Notes under the pieces: generated by a model | Databases searched by the model: none | What the model was told of the DNA's origin: nothing | Seen by the model: only the letters and a program-made list of their open reading frames with translations | Position numbers and translations under genes: made by a program | In this document: piece by piece, positions 46,491 through 55,004 of the stretch | Layout: the number at the start of each line of letters is the position of its first letter | How positions within the stretch are numbered: the stretch's first letter is position 1 | Assembly (NCBI RefSeq): GCF_029906345.1 | Contig: NZ_JARYGY010000003.1 | Coordinates: 475,411-539,410 of the forward strand | Reading direction: 5' to 3' | From: Aquimarina mycalae | GTDB lineage: Bacteria; Bacteroidota; Bacteroidia; Flavobacteriales; Flavobacteriaceae | DNA: 64,000 nt

Positions 46491-46973
46491 TTATTTTGAC
46501 AGCTTAGCTATATTTTCAATCATTTCTTCTCTTGCAGTAGTTATAAAATTATCAAATTGATCTTTTGTCATATTAGGGTTTTCTACAAAATCGTAATTGG
46601 ATTTCCATACAATCATTGATTTTTTGTAGCCTAAATCAACGATCATAATCATATTATTCATGTTTTTTGCAGGAACACCTTCTATAACTTGATAAGAGTA
46701 AGTTCTAGTTTTATCATCGAAACCCGTTATCTTTTCTTTAAAGTGACCTTTTCCGTCAGCAGAAGTACAAACTCTTTCACCACCAATCCCTTTTGGACCT
46801 TTCCATTGAACTTTAGATACAAAGGATGATAACTCATCAATATTGTCCATTTTACGAATTTGTTCCCAGACTTTATCCGCAGAACTTTCTATTTCGGTCA
46901 CTAGAGGTGTTTGAGCTTGTAGCATGATAGTTGAAGAAACGAATAAAATTAATAAAATTGCTAATTTTTTCAT
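46491..46973 (-). CDS. secreted SRPBCC family protein
   Basis: 160 residues with a signal peptide ending LQAQ. The SRPBCC pattern TEIESSADKVWEQIRKMDNI...SSFVSKVQW...GGERVCTSADGKG...EKITGFDDKTRTYSYQV indicates a START-like lipid or ligand pocket. It is the third and last of three SRPBCC genes and, unlike the other two, has no TGTAAC promoter of its own in the 49-bp gap, so it is probably cotranscribed with the second. Confidence 0.85.
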   Translation of the reverse strand: MKKLAILLILFVSSTIMLQAQTPLVTEIESSADKVWEQIRKMDNIDELSSFVSKVQWKGPKGIGGERVCTSADGKGHFKEKITGFDDKTRTYSYQVIEGVPAKNMNNMIMIVDLGYKKSMIVWKSNYDFVENPNMTKDQFDNFITTAREEMIENIAKLSK

Positions 46974-47022
46974 TGTTTTGATTTTTAAGATGTTTTAATA
47001 TTTGTTTTATAATATGGGTGGG

Positions 47023-47640
47023 TTAATTTTTTATTACGGTAGCTTTTGGATACTTGTGTTTTATTTTCTTGTATTTATCTGTTCCACCTGTAACGCGTTC
47101 ACCAGTCTCGATATAATGTTTTAGTCCAACTAAAGTACCAGACATTTGTTTTTTGAATCCTCCTTTAGCCATTATTCCAAGAAAAGCTGGCTTAGTTCTG
47201 AATTGAAATTCATATGATGCTGTTGATGTACCATCGCCATTATCTTTTACTCTATAAAAAGCTTGAGAATTATCAAAGTTTAAAGGAAGTTTTGCACCAT
47301 CAATAACTACGTTATGCATTACCATATTTTGGTTGTCAATTTCTGTAATACGTTCTTTAGACCATTGTGTTCCTTTTTCATTAAAATTGCACTTACGTTC
47401 AGCTCCAAATTCTCCTTTTAAGGAACCATTAGTATATGCCGATGTATAGATGTATGGTGAGAAGTTTGATATTTCTCCATAATCTAAAACCATTACTTCC
47501 CATACTCGCTCGGCTGGTGCGTTTATACTCATTTCTACCTTAACGGTACGGAACTTTTTTTTCATACTTTGGGCAGATGTATTCATACTAATTATTCCTA
47601 CGAGTGTGAATACTAATATTGATTTTATTGTGATTCTCAT
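47023..47640 (-). CDS. secreted SRPBCC family protein
   Basis: 205 residues with a signal peptide ending MNTSAQ. SRPBCC core: VEMSINAPAERVWEVMVLDYGEISNFSPYI, GAERKCNFNEKGT, KERITEIDNQNMVMHNVV, then a helix (FKKQMSGTLVGLKHYIETGE). It has a TGTAAC-N16-TATCAA promoter of its own. The ligand is unknown; exported START-like proteins may bind lipids or hydrophobic signals. Confidence 0.87.
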   Translation of the reverse strand: MRITIKSILVFTLVGIISMNTSAQSMKKKFRTVKVEMSINAPAERVWEVMVLDYGEISNFSPYIYTSAYTNGSLKGEFGAERKCNFNEKGTQWSKERITEIDNQNMVMHNVVIDGAKLPLNFDNSQAFYRVKDNGDGTSTASYEFQFRTKPAFLGIMAKGGFKKQMSGTLVGLKHYIETGERVTGGTDKYKKIKHKYPKATVIKN

Positions 47641-47665
47641 AATTTAAAATTCAAGTTCTAATACT

Positions 47666-47693
47666 TTGATACAATCTTTGAGTTGGTGTTACA
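47666..47693 (-). promoter_or_regulatory. sigma-regulon promoter TGTAAC-N16-TATCAA, copy 3
   Basis: On the minus strand TGTAAC at 47688-47693 and TATCAA at 47666-47671 are exactly 16 bp apart, 25 bp upstream of the second SRPBCC gene. Same boxes and spacing as those at 48238 and 49226. Confidence 0.85.
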
Positions 47694-47697
47694 AAAC

Positions 47698-48201
47698 CTA
47701 AGCAACTTTATTTGACAGTTTTCCAATTTCTTTTGATTTGTTTTGACTTGGTTTTCCCGTTTCAACGAAGTGTTTCAAGTCATTTGGAATATGAATTAGT
47801 TGTTTATTTAGCTGTATTTTCATCATAGGGTTCATCATACTACCTACCAAACCTTTAGTTTTTACAACTAGATACATATTCACTTTTGTCCTCTCTGAGC
47901 TTATTTTGGTTAGTTGCCAATTGTTGATTGCTGTATCCACAAAGAATGGAAAGCCTTTAATGACCTCATATTCCAGAACATAATTATTAAAGTCAAATTT
48001 TCTTATTACTTCTTTAATTTTGCCTGAAGATAATTCACAAGCTCTATTGTTTGAAGGAGCTCCTTTAATTACTGGTGGACTATATCCTTTGGAATGATTT
48101 AAACCTGATGCCCATCGATAAGCTTGACCAAATTGATTTCCTAATACTTCCCAAACGGATTCTATAGGTTTATTAATAATAATTTCTTTTTTAAATTCCA
48201 T
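47698..48201 (-). CDS. cytosolic SRPBCC family protein
   Basis: 167 residues, no signal peptide: KKEIIINKPIESVWEVLGNQFGQAYRWASG, ACELSSGKIKEVIRKFDFNNYVLEYEVIKG, MKIQLNKQLIHIPNDLKHFVETGK. Same fold as the two secreted SRPBCC proteins below it, so the trio may handle one ligand on both sides of the membrane; that is inference. Its promoter matches that of the sigma gene upstream. Confidence 0.85.
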   Translation of the reverse strand: MEFKKEIIINKPIESVWEVLGNQFGQAYRWASGLNHSKGYSPPVIKGAPSNNRACELSSGKIKEVIRKFDFNNYVLEYEVIKGFPFFVDTAINNWQLTKISSERTKVNMYLVVKTKGLVGSMMNPMMKIQLNKQLIHIPNDLKHFVETGKPSQNKSKEIGKLSNKVA

Positions 48202-48237
48202 CTCTGTTATTTTTAAATGAATTAATGGTTTACTGTT

Positions 48238-48265
48238 TTGATACGAGAATATTGAATGTGTTACA
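48238..48265 (-). promoter_or_regulatory. sigma-regulon promoter TGTAAC-N16-TATCAA, copy 2
   Basis: On the minus strand TGTAAC at 48260-48265 and TATCAA at 48238-48243, 16 bp apart, upstream of the first SRPBCC gene. TTT precedes the first box and an extra A follows the second, as in the other copies. Confidence 0.85.
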
Positions 48266-48270
48266 AAAGC

Positions 48271-48303
48271 AAAAAAGTTGCTTCAAAATGAAACAACTTT
48301 TTT
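48271..48303 (-). terminator. rho-independent terminator after the sigma gene
   Basis: AAAAAAGTTG is mirrored by CAACTTTTTT, with a T run on the minus strand just past the sigma gene. It separates the sigma gene from the SRPBCC promoter below it. Confidence 0.75.
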
Positions 48304-48330
48304 GCATGTAAACCTTAAAAAAGATTAGTT

Positions 48331-49203
48331 CTATAACCTAAAGTAACTCGATAATTTATCGTTATTTATAAGTTCATTAATAATAGTCTCTTTGTCAAAA
48401 TCTTCTTTAACTGGATGCTGTTGAAATAATTTAGTGTAAGTTGCGGTAAAATCATCTAAAGCTTCTTCGTGATTATCTTCTACAAAATCTTTCACTTTTG
48501 TTTTTGTTTTGATATTGAAAAGCATTTTTTCTTCATCTAAAACGCCCATTTGCTTCAAAGCTTTTGCTTTTTTTGGACATCGACATGGGTTTTCTTTCTT
48601 TACCAGTCCACACTTATTGTTCATATAGTTAAATAAATCTTTACGCGCTCTGTGAAGTTTTATCCTAAAATTTTGAGGACTTATACCAAAAATATCTCCT
48701 CCAAACTTGTGGCCAATTCCAAAACTTGCACCTAAAATAAAAATTAGGCGTTGTTCTCTATTTAAGCACATAATCATACCACTCATACATTGAATCTGCA
48801 TTTCTTTTGATAACTCTTGGTAGCTTATTTCTTCTTCAATGCTTAATTCTGGATTTTGAACCTGATCTAAACGTTCTCCATAATCATCAAAGTCTGAAAA
48901 TTGTGTTTCACCTTTTCTTCTTTTGGACTGTAAAAATTCGTTAACGACAATGCGATATAGCCATGTCCTAAATTTACTTTTAAAATTAAACTGTCCTAAT
49001 TTGGTAATTACTTTAATCAGGACTTCTTGGGTTAAATCTTGTGCATCTACTGGATTGTGACACATTTTCCAAGCTACATTGTAAATGAATGGCCGATGAA
49101 AGTTTATAATTTCATTTAAAGCTTCTTTGTTGCCATCTATAACCTGTTTAACAAGGTTCTGCTGTTCGATATCTGAATATGATTTGCTAAAAGGAAACTG
49201 CAT
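48331..49203 (-). CDS. ECF-like sigma-70 family sigma factor
   Basis: 290 residues. Region 2 is INFHRPFIYNVAWKMCHNPVDAQDLTQEVLIKV and FKSKFRTWLYRIVVNEFLQSKRRK; region 4 is around EISYQELSKEMQIQCMSG and FGGDIFGISPQNFRIKLHRARKDLF. After it comes a Cys-rich stretch (NKCGLVKKENPCRCPKKAKALK) and a C-terminal extension of about 80 residues, which may sense metal or redox state. No anti-sigma gene is next to it. Its own promoter matches those of two SRPBCC genes, so it appears autoregulated and drives that group. Confidence 0.9.
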   Translation of the reverse strand: MQFPFSKSYSDIEQQNLVKQVIDGNKEALNEIINFHRPFIYNVAWKMCHNPVDAQDLTQEVLIKVITKLGQFNFKSKFRTWLYRIVVNEFLQSKRRKGETQFSDFDDYGERLDQVQNPELSIEEEISYQELSKEMQIQCMSGMIMCLNREQRLIFILGASFGIGHKFGGDIFGISPQNFRIKLHRARKDLFNYMNNKCGLVKKENPCRCPKKAKALKQMGVLDEEKMLFNIKTKTKVKDFVEDNHEEALDDFTATYTKLFQQHPVKEDFDKETIINELINNDKLSSYFRL

Positions 49204-49225
49204 AATAAAAAGTTTTTTTTCAGAT

Positions 49226-49253
49226 TTGATACAGTATAGTAATAAGTGTTACA
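49226..49253 (-). promoter_or_regulatory. sigma-regulon promoter TGTAAC-N16-TATCAA, copy 1
   Basis: On the minus strand TGTAAC at 49248-49253 and TATCAA at 49226-49231, 16 bp apart, 22 bp upstream of the sigma gene ATG. It implies autoregulation. Confidence 0.85.
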
Positions 49254-49275
49254 AAAGTTACTGTTTTTTTAACTG

Positions 49276-49446
49276 ACGTGCACCGCTAAATATATAAATC
49301 GGAGCAAGCCAAGCACACCCGAATCAATCGATTTATCTGCGCATTTTTATTTCTTAGTTAATTTATAAAGATCTAGTGTCTTTGCAAAAAGAAAATGACC
49401 TTTCGATCTAACTCTAAACTGCACTGATTTTATATATCCTGTTGTG
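49276..49446. repeat. C-type cassette-like repeat, copy 1
   Basis: About 170 bp from CACCGCTAAATATATAAATC to CCTGTTGTGTA. It shares CTAAATATAT, AATCGGA, GCGCATTTTTATTTCTT, AATTTATAAA, AATGACCTTTCG and CTGATTTTATATAT with the copy at 58829. It abuts a D repeat directly with no gene between. Confidence 0.8.
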
Positions 49447-49562
49447 TACCCTATTGTGTATGATTAGTTGCGAGAAAGTATGCTAGCACTTTCTATAATT
49501 AATGCAAGTGAATTTCCCTACCTGAAATTTAGCATTAATTACACACGTTGTTTTGTGCTGGC
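49441..49562. repeat. D-type cassette-like repeat, copy 1
   Basis: Starts GTTGTGTACCCTATTGTGTATG, described by its landmarks TTGTGTATGATTAGTTGC on the left and TTAATTACACAC plus GTTGT on the right. It joins directly to a C repeat and ends 4 bp before the stop of the next gene. Confidence 0.75.
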
Positions 49563-49565
49563 AGA

Positions 49566-51407
49566 TTAGTAACTCCATAGTTTCAATCCAATGAATCCTA
49601 TATTCCATAAATAAATGGATATAAAAATGGCTCCAATAGAAGTTAATTTATAAAATATTTTAAAACCCTTTTTGCTTGGTAATTTAGTCCACCTGTAAAT
49701 CGAAATTATTGATAAAAGTACCAATGCATAAGAACTAAAATACAGTAGAAGCGAAGAAAAGTTGACATTCATAGCAGATTTAGTATCACTCATAGTAAGC
49801 CCAAAACCTACAAAAATCAAAATAAGACCCAAGCCTACACCGAAAAGAACCAAATGATTAATCGGATTTTTTCTCTTCTTTTTTATAAAGTTTCTTATTA
49901 ACCAAATAAAACTAGATATAAAGAATATGATTACTAATAGAAATGAAATTAACAATCCAAAAAACAGGAGGAGTCTTTTCGTTCTTGATTCCTTTTCGGT
50001 GTAATTATCATGTATCCAAAATGCAGGTTTTCCATAATCGGATTCGATCAACATTGCAGAAGGGACACCTTCTTTCTCAAAATAAAATTGATTGTTTCCT
50101 GCATAATACAAAGTATCTTTTGGTCTTCCGAGTAATCTTCTGCGAACTAACATTTCCTCCTTAAAATCTAAAATAAAGCCTCCAAACATTCTATCAGAAA
50201 AGGCAAGCAATTCATTTCTTGGGCTTTTAAATTCATAAAATCCAGAAAACTTGGTTTTTAAAGATTTTGGAATGAGGAATGTTTTTCTTTCTAAAGGTGC
50301 TTGATTTTGGATGTCTAAAAGAAGATCTAGTATTTCATCTACTATGGCATTAGCATCTCCATTTCGATTAATTGCAATGGCGATCCCTAAATCAGCTTCT
50401 CTTGAGTAAATATATCTTGCTGCAAATCCATCTATTTGTCCGCCATGTCCATGAAATAAGTGTCCATTTTTCCATATTGTATAGTTTCCTAATCCATACC
50501 CAAATCTTAATCCTTTTTTAGCAGCAATACTTGTTTTAGGTTTTTCGATTCTATCAAATGTTTCTTTTGAAAATATGGTAGTATCTTGTTTAAGCATAAC
50601 TTGAAGGTAGCGTGTCATATCCTTAGCATTCGCACAAAATTCTCCTGCAGGACTTCCATTTATAGTGGCAAACGGTATGGCATTAAGTGTATTTCCAGTT
50701 CTTTGATAGCCTTGTGCAAACAATTTTCCCTTTGGTTTTTTGAAATAGTAATTAGATGATTCCATTCCAATATTATTCAAAATATTTTCCTTTATGTACT
50801 CGCTACTTGAAACACCAGATAGTATTTCAATTAGATGTCCAGCTACTATATAATTTGGATTAGAATACGCCTTTTTTGTACCAGGTTGCCACCTTGAGTG
50901 CAGTGATTGATTATGGTCGTTTACCATATTTATTACTGGTGGCATTACGCTATCTATTTTATTATAAATAGCATGAGCATGAAATTCATCAAATCCAGTT
51001 GTATGTTCTAGTAGATGGGATACAAGAACAGGATCGGTTTGTTCCCATTTATTTGTGAACGGAATATTTTTGTCTATTTCTCTGATAGGACTGCTTAAGC
51101 TATAGCGTGATTCTTTTATTAAATTATATAGTCCAAGAGCTGTAAAAGATTTAGAAATAGAACCCAAACGAAATAAATGTTTATCTGTTACTCTTTCTTT
51201 CTTTTCAATATTAGCATATCCTATTCCTCCAGAAAAAATAATAGAATCCGATTTTACAATACTTATAGAAATTCCTGGAATATTTTTGCTTTCAATATAG
51301 TTTTCTATTTTTTTTTTAAGAGAATCTATTTGGTTTTGGCTAAACAAGTTATTTGTAGAACTTATAAATAATATAAAGAGAACAATTTTAATTAGCCGAT
51401 TTTTCAT
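49566..51407 (-). CDS. serine hydrolase with C-terminal membrane domain
   Basis: 613 residues from the ATG at 51407 (signal peptide ending NLFSQ); the frame upstream covers the promoter and is not coding. The beta-lactamase-like domain has SISK, YSNPNY and HGHGGQIDG, all intact. A spacer domain follows, then four TM helices from about residue 485 to the end, anchoring the enzyme in the inner membrane facing outward. An ECF-type promoter lies 19 bp upstream. Substrate unknown; D-peptidase activity on envelope material is plausible. Confidence 0.87.
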   Translation of the reverse strand: MKNRLIKIVLFILFISSTNNLFSQNQIDSLKKKIENYIESKNIPGISISIVKSDSIIFSGGIGYANIEKKERVTDKHLFRLGSISKSFTALGLYNLIKESRYSLSSPIREIDKNIPFTNKWEQTDPVLVSHLLEHTTGFDEFHAHAIYNKIDSVMPPVINMVNDHNQSLHSRWQPGTKKAYSNPNYIVAGHLIEILSGVSSSEYIKENILNNIGMESSNYYFKKPKGKLFAQGYQRTGNTLNAIPFATINGSPAGEFCANAKDMTRYLQVMLKQDTTIFSKETFDRIEKPKTSIAAKKGLRFGYGLGNYTIWKNGHLFHGHGGQIDGFAARYIYSREADLGIAIAINRNGDANAIVDEILDLLLDIQNQAPLERKTFLIPKSLKTKFSGFYEFKSPRNELLAFSDRMFGGFILDFKEEMLVRRRLLGRPKDTLYYAGNNQFYFEKEGVPSAMLIESDYGKPAFWIHDNYTEKESRTKRLLLFFGLLISFLLVIIFFISSFIWLIRNFIKKKRKNPINHLVLFGVGLGLILIFVGFGLTMSDTKSAMNVNFSSLLLYFSSYALVLLSIISIYRWTKLPSKKGFKIFYKLTSIGAIFISIYLWNIGFIGLKLWSY

Positions 51408-51425
51408 TTTCCACTGTTTATTTTC

Positions 51426-51453
51426 TAGACGATAAAGTGTCAAAAATGTTACA
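51426..51453 (-). promoter_or_regulatory. ECF-type promoter TGTAAC-N16-CGTCTA
   Basis: On the minus strand TGTAAC at 51448-51453 and CGTCTA at 51426-51431, 16 bp apart, 18 bp before the serine hydrolase ATG. It fixes the start at 51407. Confidence 0.75.
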
Positions 51454-51469
51454 GTAGATTTTTGCTTGT

Positions 51470-51602
51470 ACACAACGTTTTGTGTATAGTTAGTTGCGTA
51501 TTTGAGTAACTAATCAAACATTCATGAGCCAGAGAAAATTCAAAAGGAATTTTCCTAGTAGATCAGAACCAAGCAATTAATTATACACCTTTTTGTGTGT
51601 AG
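51470..51602. repeat. D-type cassette-like repeat, copy 2
   Basis: 133 bp from ACACAACGTTTTGTGTATAG to TTATACACCTTTTTGTGTG. Landmarks GTGTATAGTTAGTTGC and AGCAATTAATTATACAC match the other D copies. An inner hairpin GGAATTTTCC is present. Confidence 0.8.
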
Positions 51603-51605
51603 TTT

Positions 51606-53372
51606 TTACTTTTCAATATAACCCAATTTCTCTAAAAAAGAATCTGTTAATTCGTTTACCTCATTACTTGCTTTTTGATCGCTAAAGAAATGCCCTACTC
51701 CTTCAAATATCTTATATTCAAAATCATTTCCTAACTTTTCCATCTTGTCTCTATATTCGGTAAACTCACTGATACGAGCTAAGTGATCTCTGGTGCCATG
51801 AAATGAAATGGATGGAGGTAAGCCTTTTTTGACATTGTGAAACGTAGAAATACTTTCAGAGTTTCCATTAGATTGTCTTTTAAAAAAGTTACTCTTTGTT
51901 GTGTTATAACTAGCTGAGTGTGTTACAAAGGCATTTGGAATAGCATTAATCCCAGTAGAGTCGAATAATTCAAAGTGATCCATAATAGCAGTGGAAGCTG
52001 CTAAATGACCGCCTGCAGAAAATCCAGCCGCAACAATTTTATCAGGGTCAATTCCTAATGAATCAGCTTCTTTTCGTAACCATACAATAGCAGATTTAGC
52101 ATCTTCAATACAATTGATAATATTGGATCCATGAATATCAATCAGCCTGTATTCAAAGGATACCGTAACCATTCCTTTTTCTTGGTATCGCTTACAATTT
52201 TTATAACCCCATTCAGGTATCCCTAGCGCCCAACCACCGCCATGAAAGAAAGCATATACGGGCGCTTTATCCGTTTTTTTATGTCCTTTAGGTTTGAAGA
52301 TATGTGCCTCTAACTGAAAATCACCTACTTTTTTGTATATCATAATAGTATCTGGCTCTGTTCTTCTTGTTTTACTGTCAGCATACATATCCAACACTTG
52401 TTGTTTTAGTTTTGGGTTTTTGCTGTTTATTTTAAAATCAGATATGATGCTCCCAAGATATGCTATACCATAATTACTAATACTCTTTTTAAGATGTTCA
52501 TTCATCAAATAATCTTTGATTTCTTGATGTGCGTTCAATTCTTGTATGGCTTTATATTTTGGTTCAATTTTTTGAATTCCCGCATCATAATAATTTCGAA
52601 ATCGTAAGTTTTCTGCGGACATAATATCTGTATAACGATTCAAGAATAAAACATAATTACTTTGTGCTAAGAGTTTGGGATCATCAAAACTACCTTCAGT
52701 AATTTCATCGTAATAGTCCTGATTGATTTTTAAGGTATCGCCTGTATACATTTCATGAATGGCAGGGTAAACGATTTTATGAAATTTAGTTCGAAATTCA
52801 ATTTCATTGATAATCTTATCGCTATGCAAAGCGGATAGTTTATTCTTTTCTTTGAAATTGTTGTTTGTACTTAAATAGGCCAATTTTAATGAATCGACAA
52901 TAGCATTATATCTACTTAACGTGGCACCAAATAAAACCTTTTCATTATTCACCACATAGTTTTCAATTTTTTCTATCTCACTATTCATTGCATTGAGGTG
53001 GTTGTTTTGGTCTGAATTAGAACCAGAGAAAATCGTTTCTGCATTTAAATCGATATGAATAGAATCTCCTGGAAAGGCTATGAATTCTACTTTTTGTTGC
53101 TGATGAGAAAAAGAATAAAGTCTTGGCTGTTTTAACTGAATATTGACCTTAAATGCGCCATCTTTTTTTACTGGAAGAATTGAATCTCTATCATCTGTCT
53201 GACCTGACCAACTTTCTGCCAATGAGATTGTTCCATGCCTTAGATTTATGTTATTCGACCAATCAACCATTACTTTACCAGTAATTACAGTGGGTTGCGG
53301 TTTTTTATCAATGGAACAAGAAAAAAAGAAAATGGCAAAAGCGAAGCTTAAAATAAAGGATTGAATCTTCAT
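51606..53372 (-). CDS. lipoprotein alpha/beta hydrolase with DUF4369-like N-terminal half
   Basis: 588 residues from the ATG at 53372; the longer frame overlaps the promoter. Lipobox FFSCS. Residues about 20-330 resemble the N-terminal half of Bacteroidota TlpA-like proteins (FKVNIQLKQPRLYSF, KVEFIAFPGDSIHIDLN, then long helices). The thioredoxin domain expected next is replaced by an alpha/beta hydrolase: FFHGGGWALG, SAIVWLRKEADSLG, AAGFSAGGH (nucleophile Ser), HGTRDHL (Asp) and GVGHFF (His). Likely an esterase or peptidase at the envelope. An ECF-type promoter precedes it. Confidence 0.8.
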   Translation of the reverse strand: MKIQSFILSFAFAIFFFSCSIDKKPQPTVITGKVMVDWSNNINLRHGTISLAESWSGQTDDRDSILPVKKDGAFKVNIQLKQPRLYSFSHQQQKVEFIAFPGDSIHIDLNAETIFSGSNSDQNNHLNAMNSEIEKIENYVVNNEKVLFGATLSRYNAIVDSLKLAYLSTNNNFKEKNKLSALHSDKIINEIEFRTKFHKIVYPAIHEMYTGDTLKINQDYYDEITEGSFDDPKLLAQSNYVLFLNRYTDIMSAENLRFRNYYDAGIQKIEPKYKAIQELNAHQEIKDYLMNEHLKKSISNYGIAYLGSIISDFKINSKNPKLKQQVLDMYADSKTRRTEPDTIMIYKKVGDFQLEAHIFKPKGHKKTDKAPVYAFFHGGGWALGIPEWGYKNCKRYQEKGMVTVSFEYRLIDIHGSNIINCIEDAKSAIVWLRKEADSLGIDPDKIVAAGFSAGGHLAASTAIMDHFELFDSTGINAIPNAFVTHSASYNTTKSNFFKRQSNGNSESISTFHNVKKGLPPSISFHGTRDHLARISEFTEYRDKMEKLGNDFEYKIFEGVGHFFSDQKASNEVNELTDSFLEKLGYIEK

Positions 53373-53404
53373 GGCCTTAGTTAGATTTTTGTTAGTCTTA
53401 ATTA

Positions 53405-53432
53405 TAGACAAATGGAAAGAAACATTGTTACA
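53405..53432 (-). promoter_or_regulatory. ECF-type promoter TGTAAC-N16-TGTCTA
   Basis: On the minus strand TGTAAC at 53427-53432 and TGTCTA at 53405-53410, again 16 bp apart, 32 bp before the hydrolase ATG. Confidence 0.7.
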
Positions 53433-53507
53433 GTTTCTTGAAAAAAATATTGAGATTTAGACTTTTCTTGCTTAGTTAATAATGATCAAGACAGATTTAA
53501 AAATTAT

Positions 53508-53636
53508 GCATAACGGTTTGTGTACGACTCGTTGTGAGAAATCAACTATGATTTTTATGGTGTAACCGAAAGATAGCACATTGCAATGAATCCCGATAAG
53601 GAATTCATTACAACAAGCTATACATATTGTTGTAAC
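53508..53636. repeat. D-type cassette-like repeat, copy 3
   Basis: 129 bp from GCATAACGGTTTGTGTAC to CTATACATATTGTTGTAAC. Contains the GAATCCCGATAAGGAATTC inner hairpin. It accounts for part of the 360-bp gap between the hydrolase and the Ntn-hydrolase gene; the remaining A/T-rich sequence shows nothing else. Confidence 0.78.
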
Positions 53637-53732
53637 ACGTTTTATTCTCTTAATAAATATGTTTTTTAGGAAATTTTCTTATCAAATATTTTTTCAGAAC
53701 GAAATGAGTTGAAACTAAAACTGTAAATTCTA

Positions 53733-54902
53733 CTATCGCTGTTTTTCTATCTTTTTAATACGATTTAAAAAGTCTTTTGCATTATCATTTTTTAGATCTA
53801 GTTGTAAGGATTTTTCGAAACTTATTTTTGAGTCCGTATAATTTCCTATTTCGAAGTAAATTTCACCCAGACTACTATATAAATTAGAATTATTAGGCAT
53901 AAGATCAAGACCATATTTAAAAACTTTTACTGCTGCTTCTGAGTTTTTCATACCAGTAGACCATTCTTTGCCTATCATTGTTACAATAGAGGCTATACCT
54001 GCTTGAGTTAGTTGTTCTTCTGTATATTTTGCAGTACCTATAGCATTCTCGATGATCCAGTATGGTTTTTCAGGATTATTGAATTTAAGATAAAACTGTT
54101 TTCCCGAAGAACTATCTGGAAACAAGTCTGCCATCTTCACTTTATAATTTTCTTTTTCAAACTCTGCATGTAAATCTAACTCAATAAATTCGTTAAAATC
54201 ATGATGGTAATACACACGAACCTTCATTTCAGCTAGATCATATATAGTAGAATACTGAGTGGCAGCAAGATCTGTCTGAATCATATTTTTCATTACATTA
54301 CTACAATAATCAAGTGTAACTTCAGATCTTGTAGCATCAATAAACTTTACACCTTTTTGGTAATATGGCAACTGTATCTCATTCATGGATGTAGTTTGGG
54401 AATAATAGAAATTTGAAAATGTTTTTTCACTATCATCACCTATGATCATTTTATCGCCTTCGATAATGAGATAAGTGCCTGATTTATCAATAAAAACAAG
54501 TTGATACCTTTCCATTGCGCTTAAATCCAATCCTTCGTAGTAGGCCTTAACCTCTTCAACGGTGCTCATAGTTTGCATTGCTGTTACTAAAGCGTTATCC
54601 AGATCCATTTTGGTTTTACCATTTGAGTTTTTAACAGGTAATGGATACGTTGCAAAACCATCAACCACTAAACCAGCCTCATTAATAGCCCCTTGCGCTA
54701 CATCCATAAAACCTACATACATCACTGCATACTTATCCGCACCTTTGTTCTCAAACCAAATTTGGGTATTGGGTATATAAAAATCTTCGTTATTACCTAT
54801 TATTGTTTTTCCATTCTTGGTGATTTTATACATGGTACATGCAAAACTGGGTTGGAATGTTGCGAGGAATAATAATGTTGCTAATAAAAATGATCTAACC
54901 AT
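53733..54902 (-). CDS. secreted linear-amide C-N hydrolase (Ntn) with TPR tail
   Basis: 389 residues from the ATG at 54902. The signal peptide ends SFA, and the next residue is Cys (CTMYKITKNGKTIIGNNEDF). Cleavage would expose the Cys as the N-terminal nucleophile of a choloylglycine-hydrolase/acyltransferase-like Ntn enzyme. GNNEDF, INEAGLVVDGFA and YQLVFIDKSGTYLIIEGD support the fold. The last 60 residues are TPR-like (NSNLYSSLGEIYFEIGNYTDSKISFEKSL). It would hydrolyse an amide outside the cytosol; the substrate is unknown. An AraC regulator lies just upstream. Confidence 0.8.
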   Translation of the reverse strand: MVRSFLLATLLFLATFQPSFACTMYKITKNGKTIIGNNEDFYIPNTQIWFENKGADKYAVMYVGFMDVAQGAINEAGLVVDGFATYPLPVKNSNGKTKMDLDNALVTAMQTMSTVEEVKAYYEGLDLSAMERYQLVFIDKSGTYLIIEGDKMIIGDDSEKTFSNFYYSQTTSMNEIQLPYYQKGVKFIDATRSEVTLDYCSNVMKNMIQTDLAATQYSTIYDLAEMKVRVYYHHDFNEFIELDLHAEFEKENYKVKMADLFPDSSSGKQFYLKFNNPEKPYWIIENAIGTAKYTEEQLTQAGIASIVTMIGKEWSTGMKNSEAAVKVFKYGLDLMPNNSNLYSSLGEIYFEIGNYTDSKISFEKSLQLDLKNDNAKDFLNRIKKIEKQR

Positions 54903-55004
54903 GGTATTTATTTTAAATTTTGACTTACACAAGGTTACTAAGAATGGTGTAGAGTATTATTAAAAAAACAATAAGGAATATCCAGAAAAAAAATATTGGA
55001 CAAA

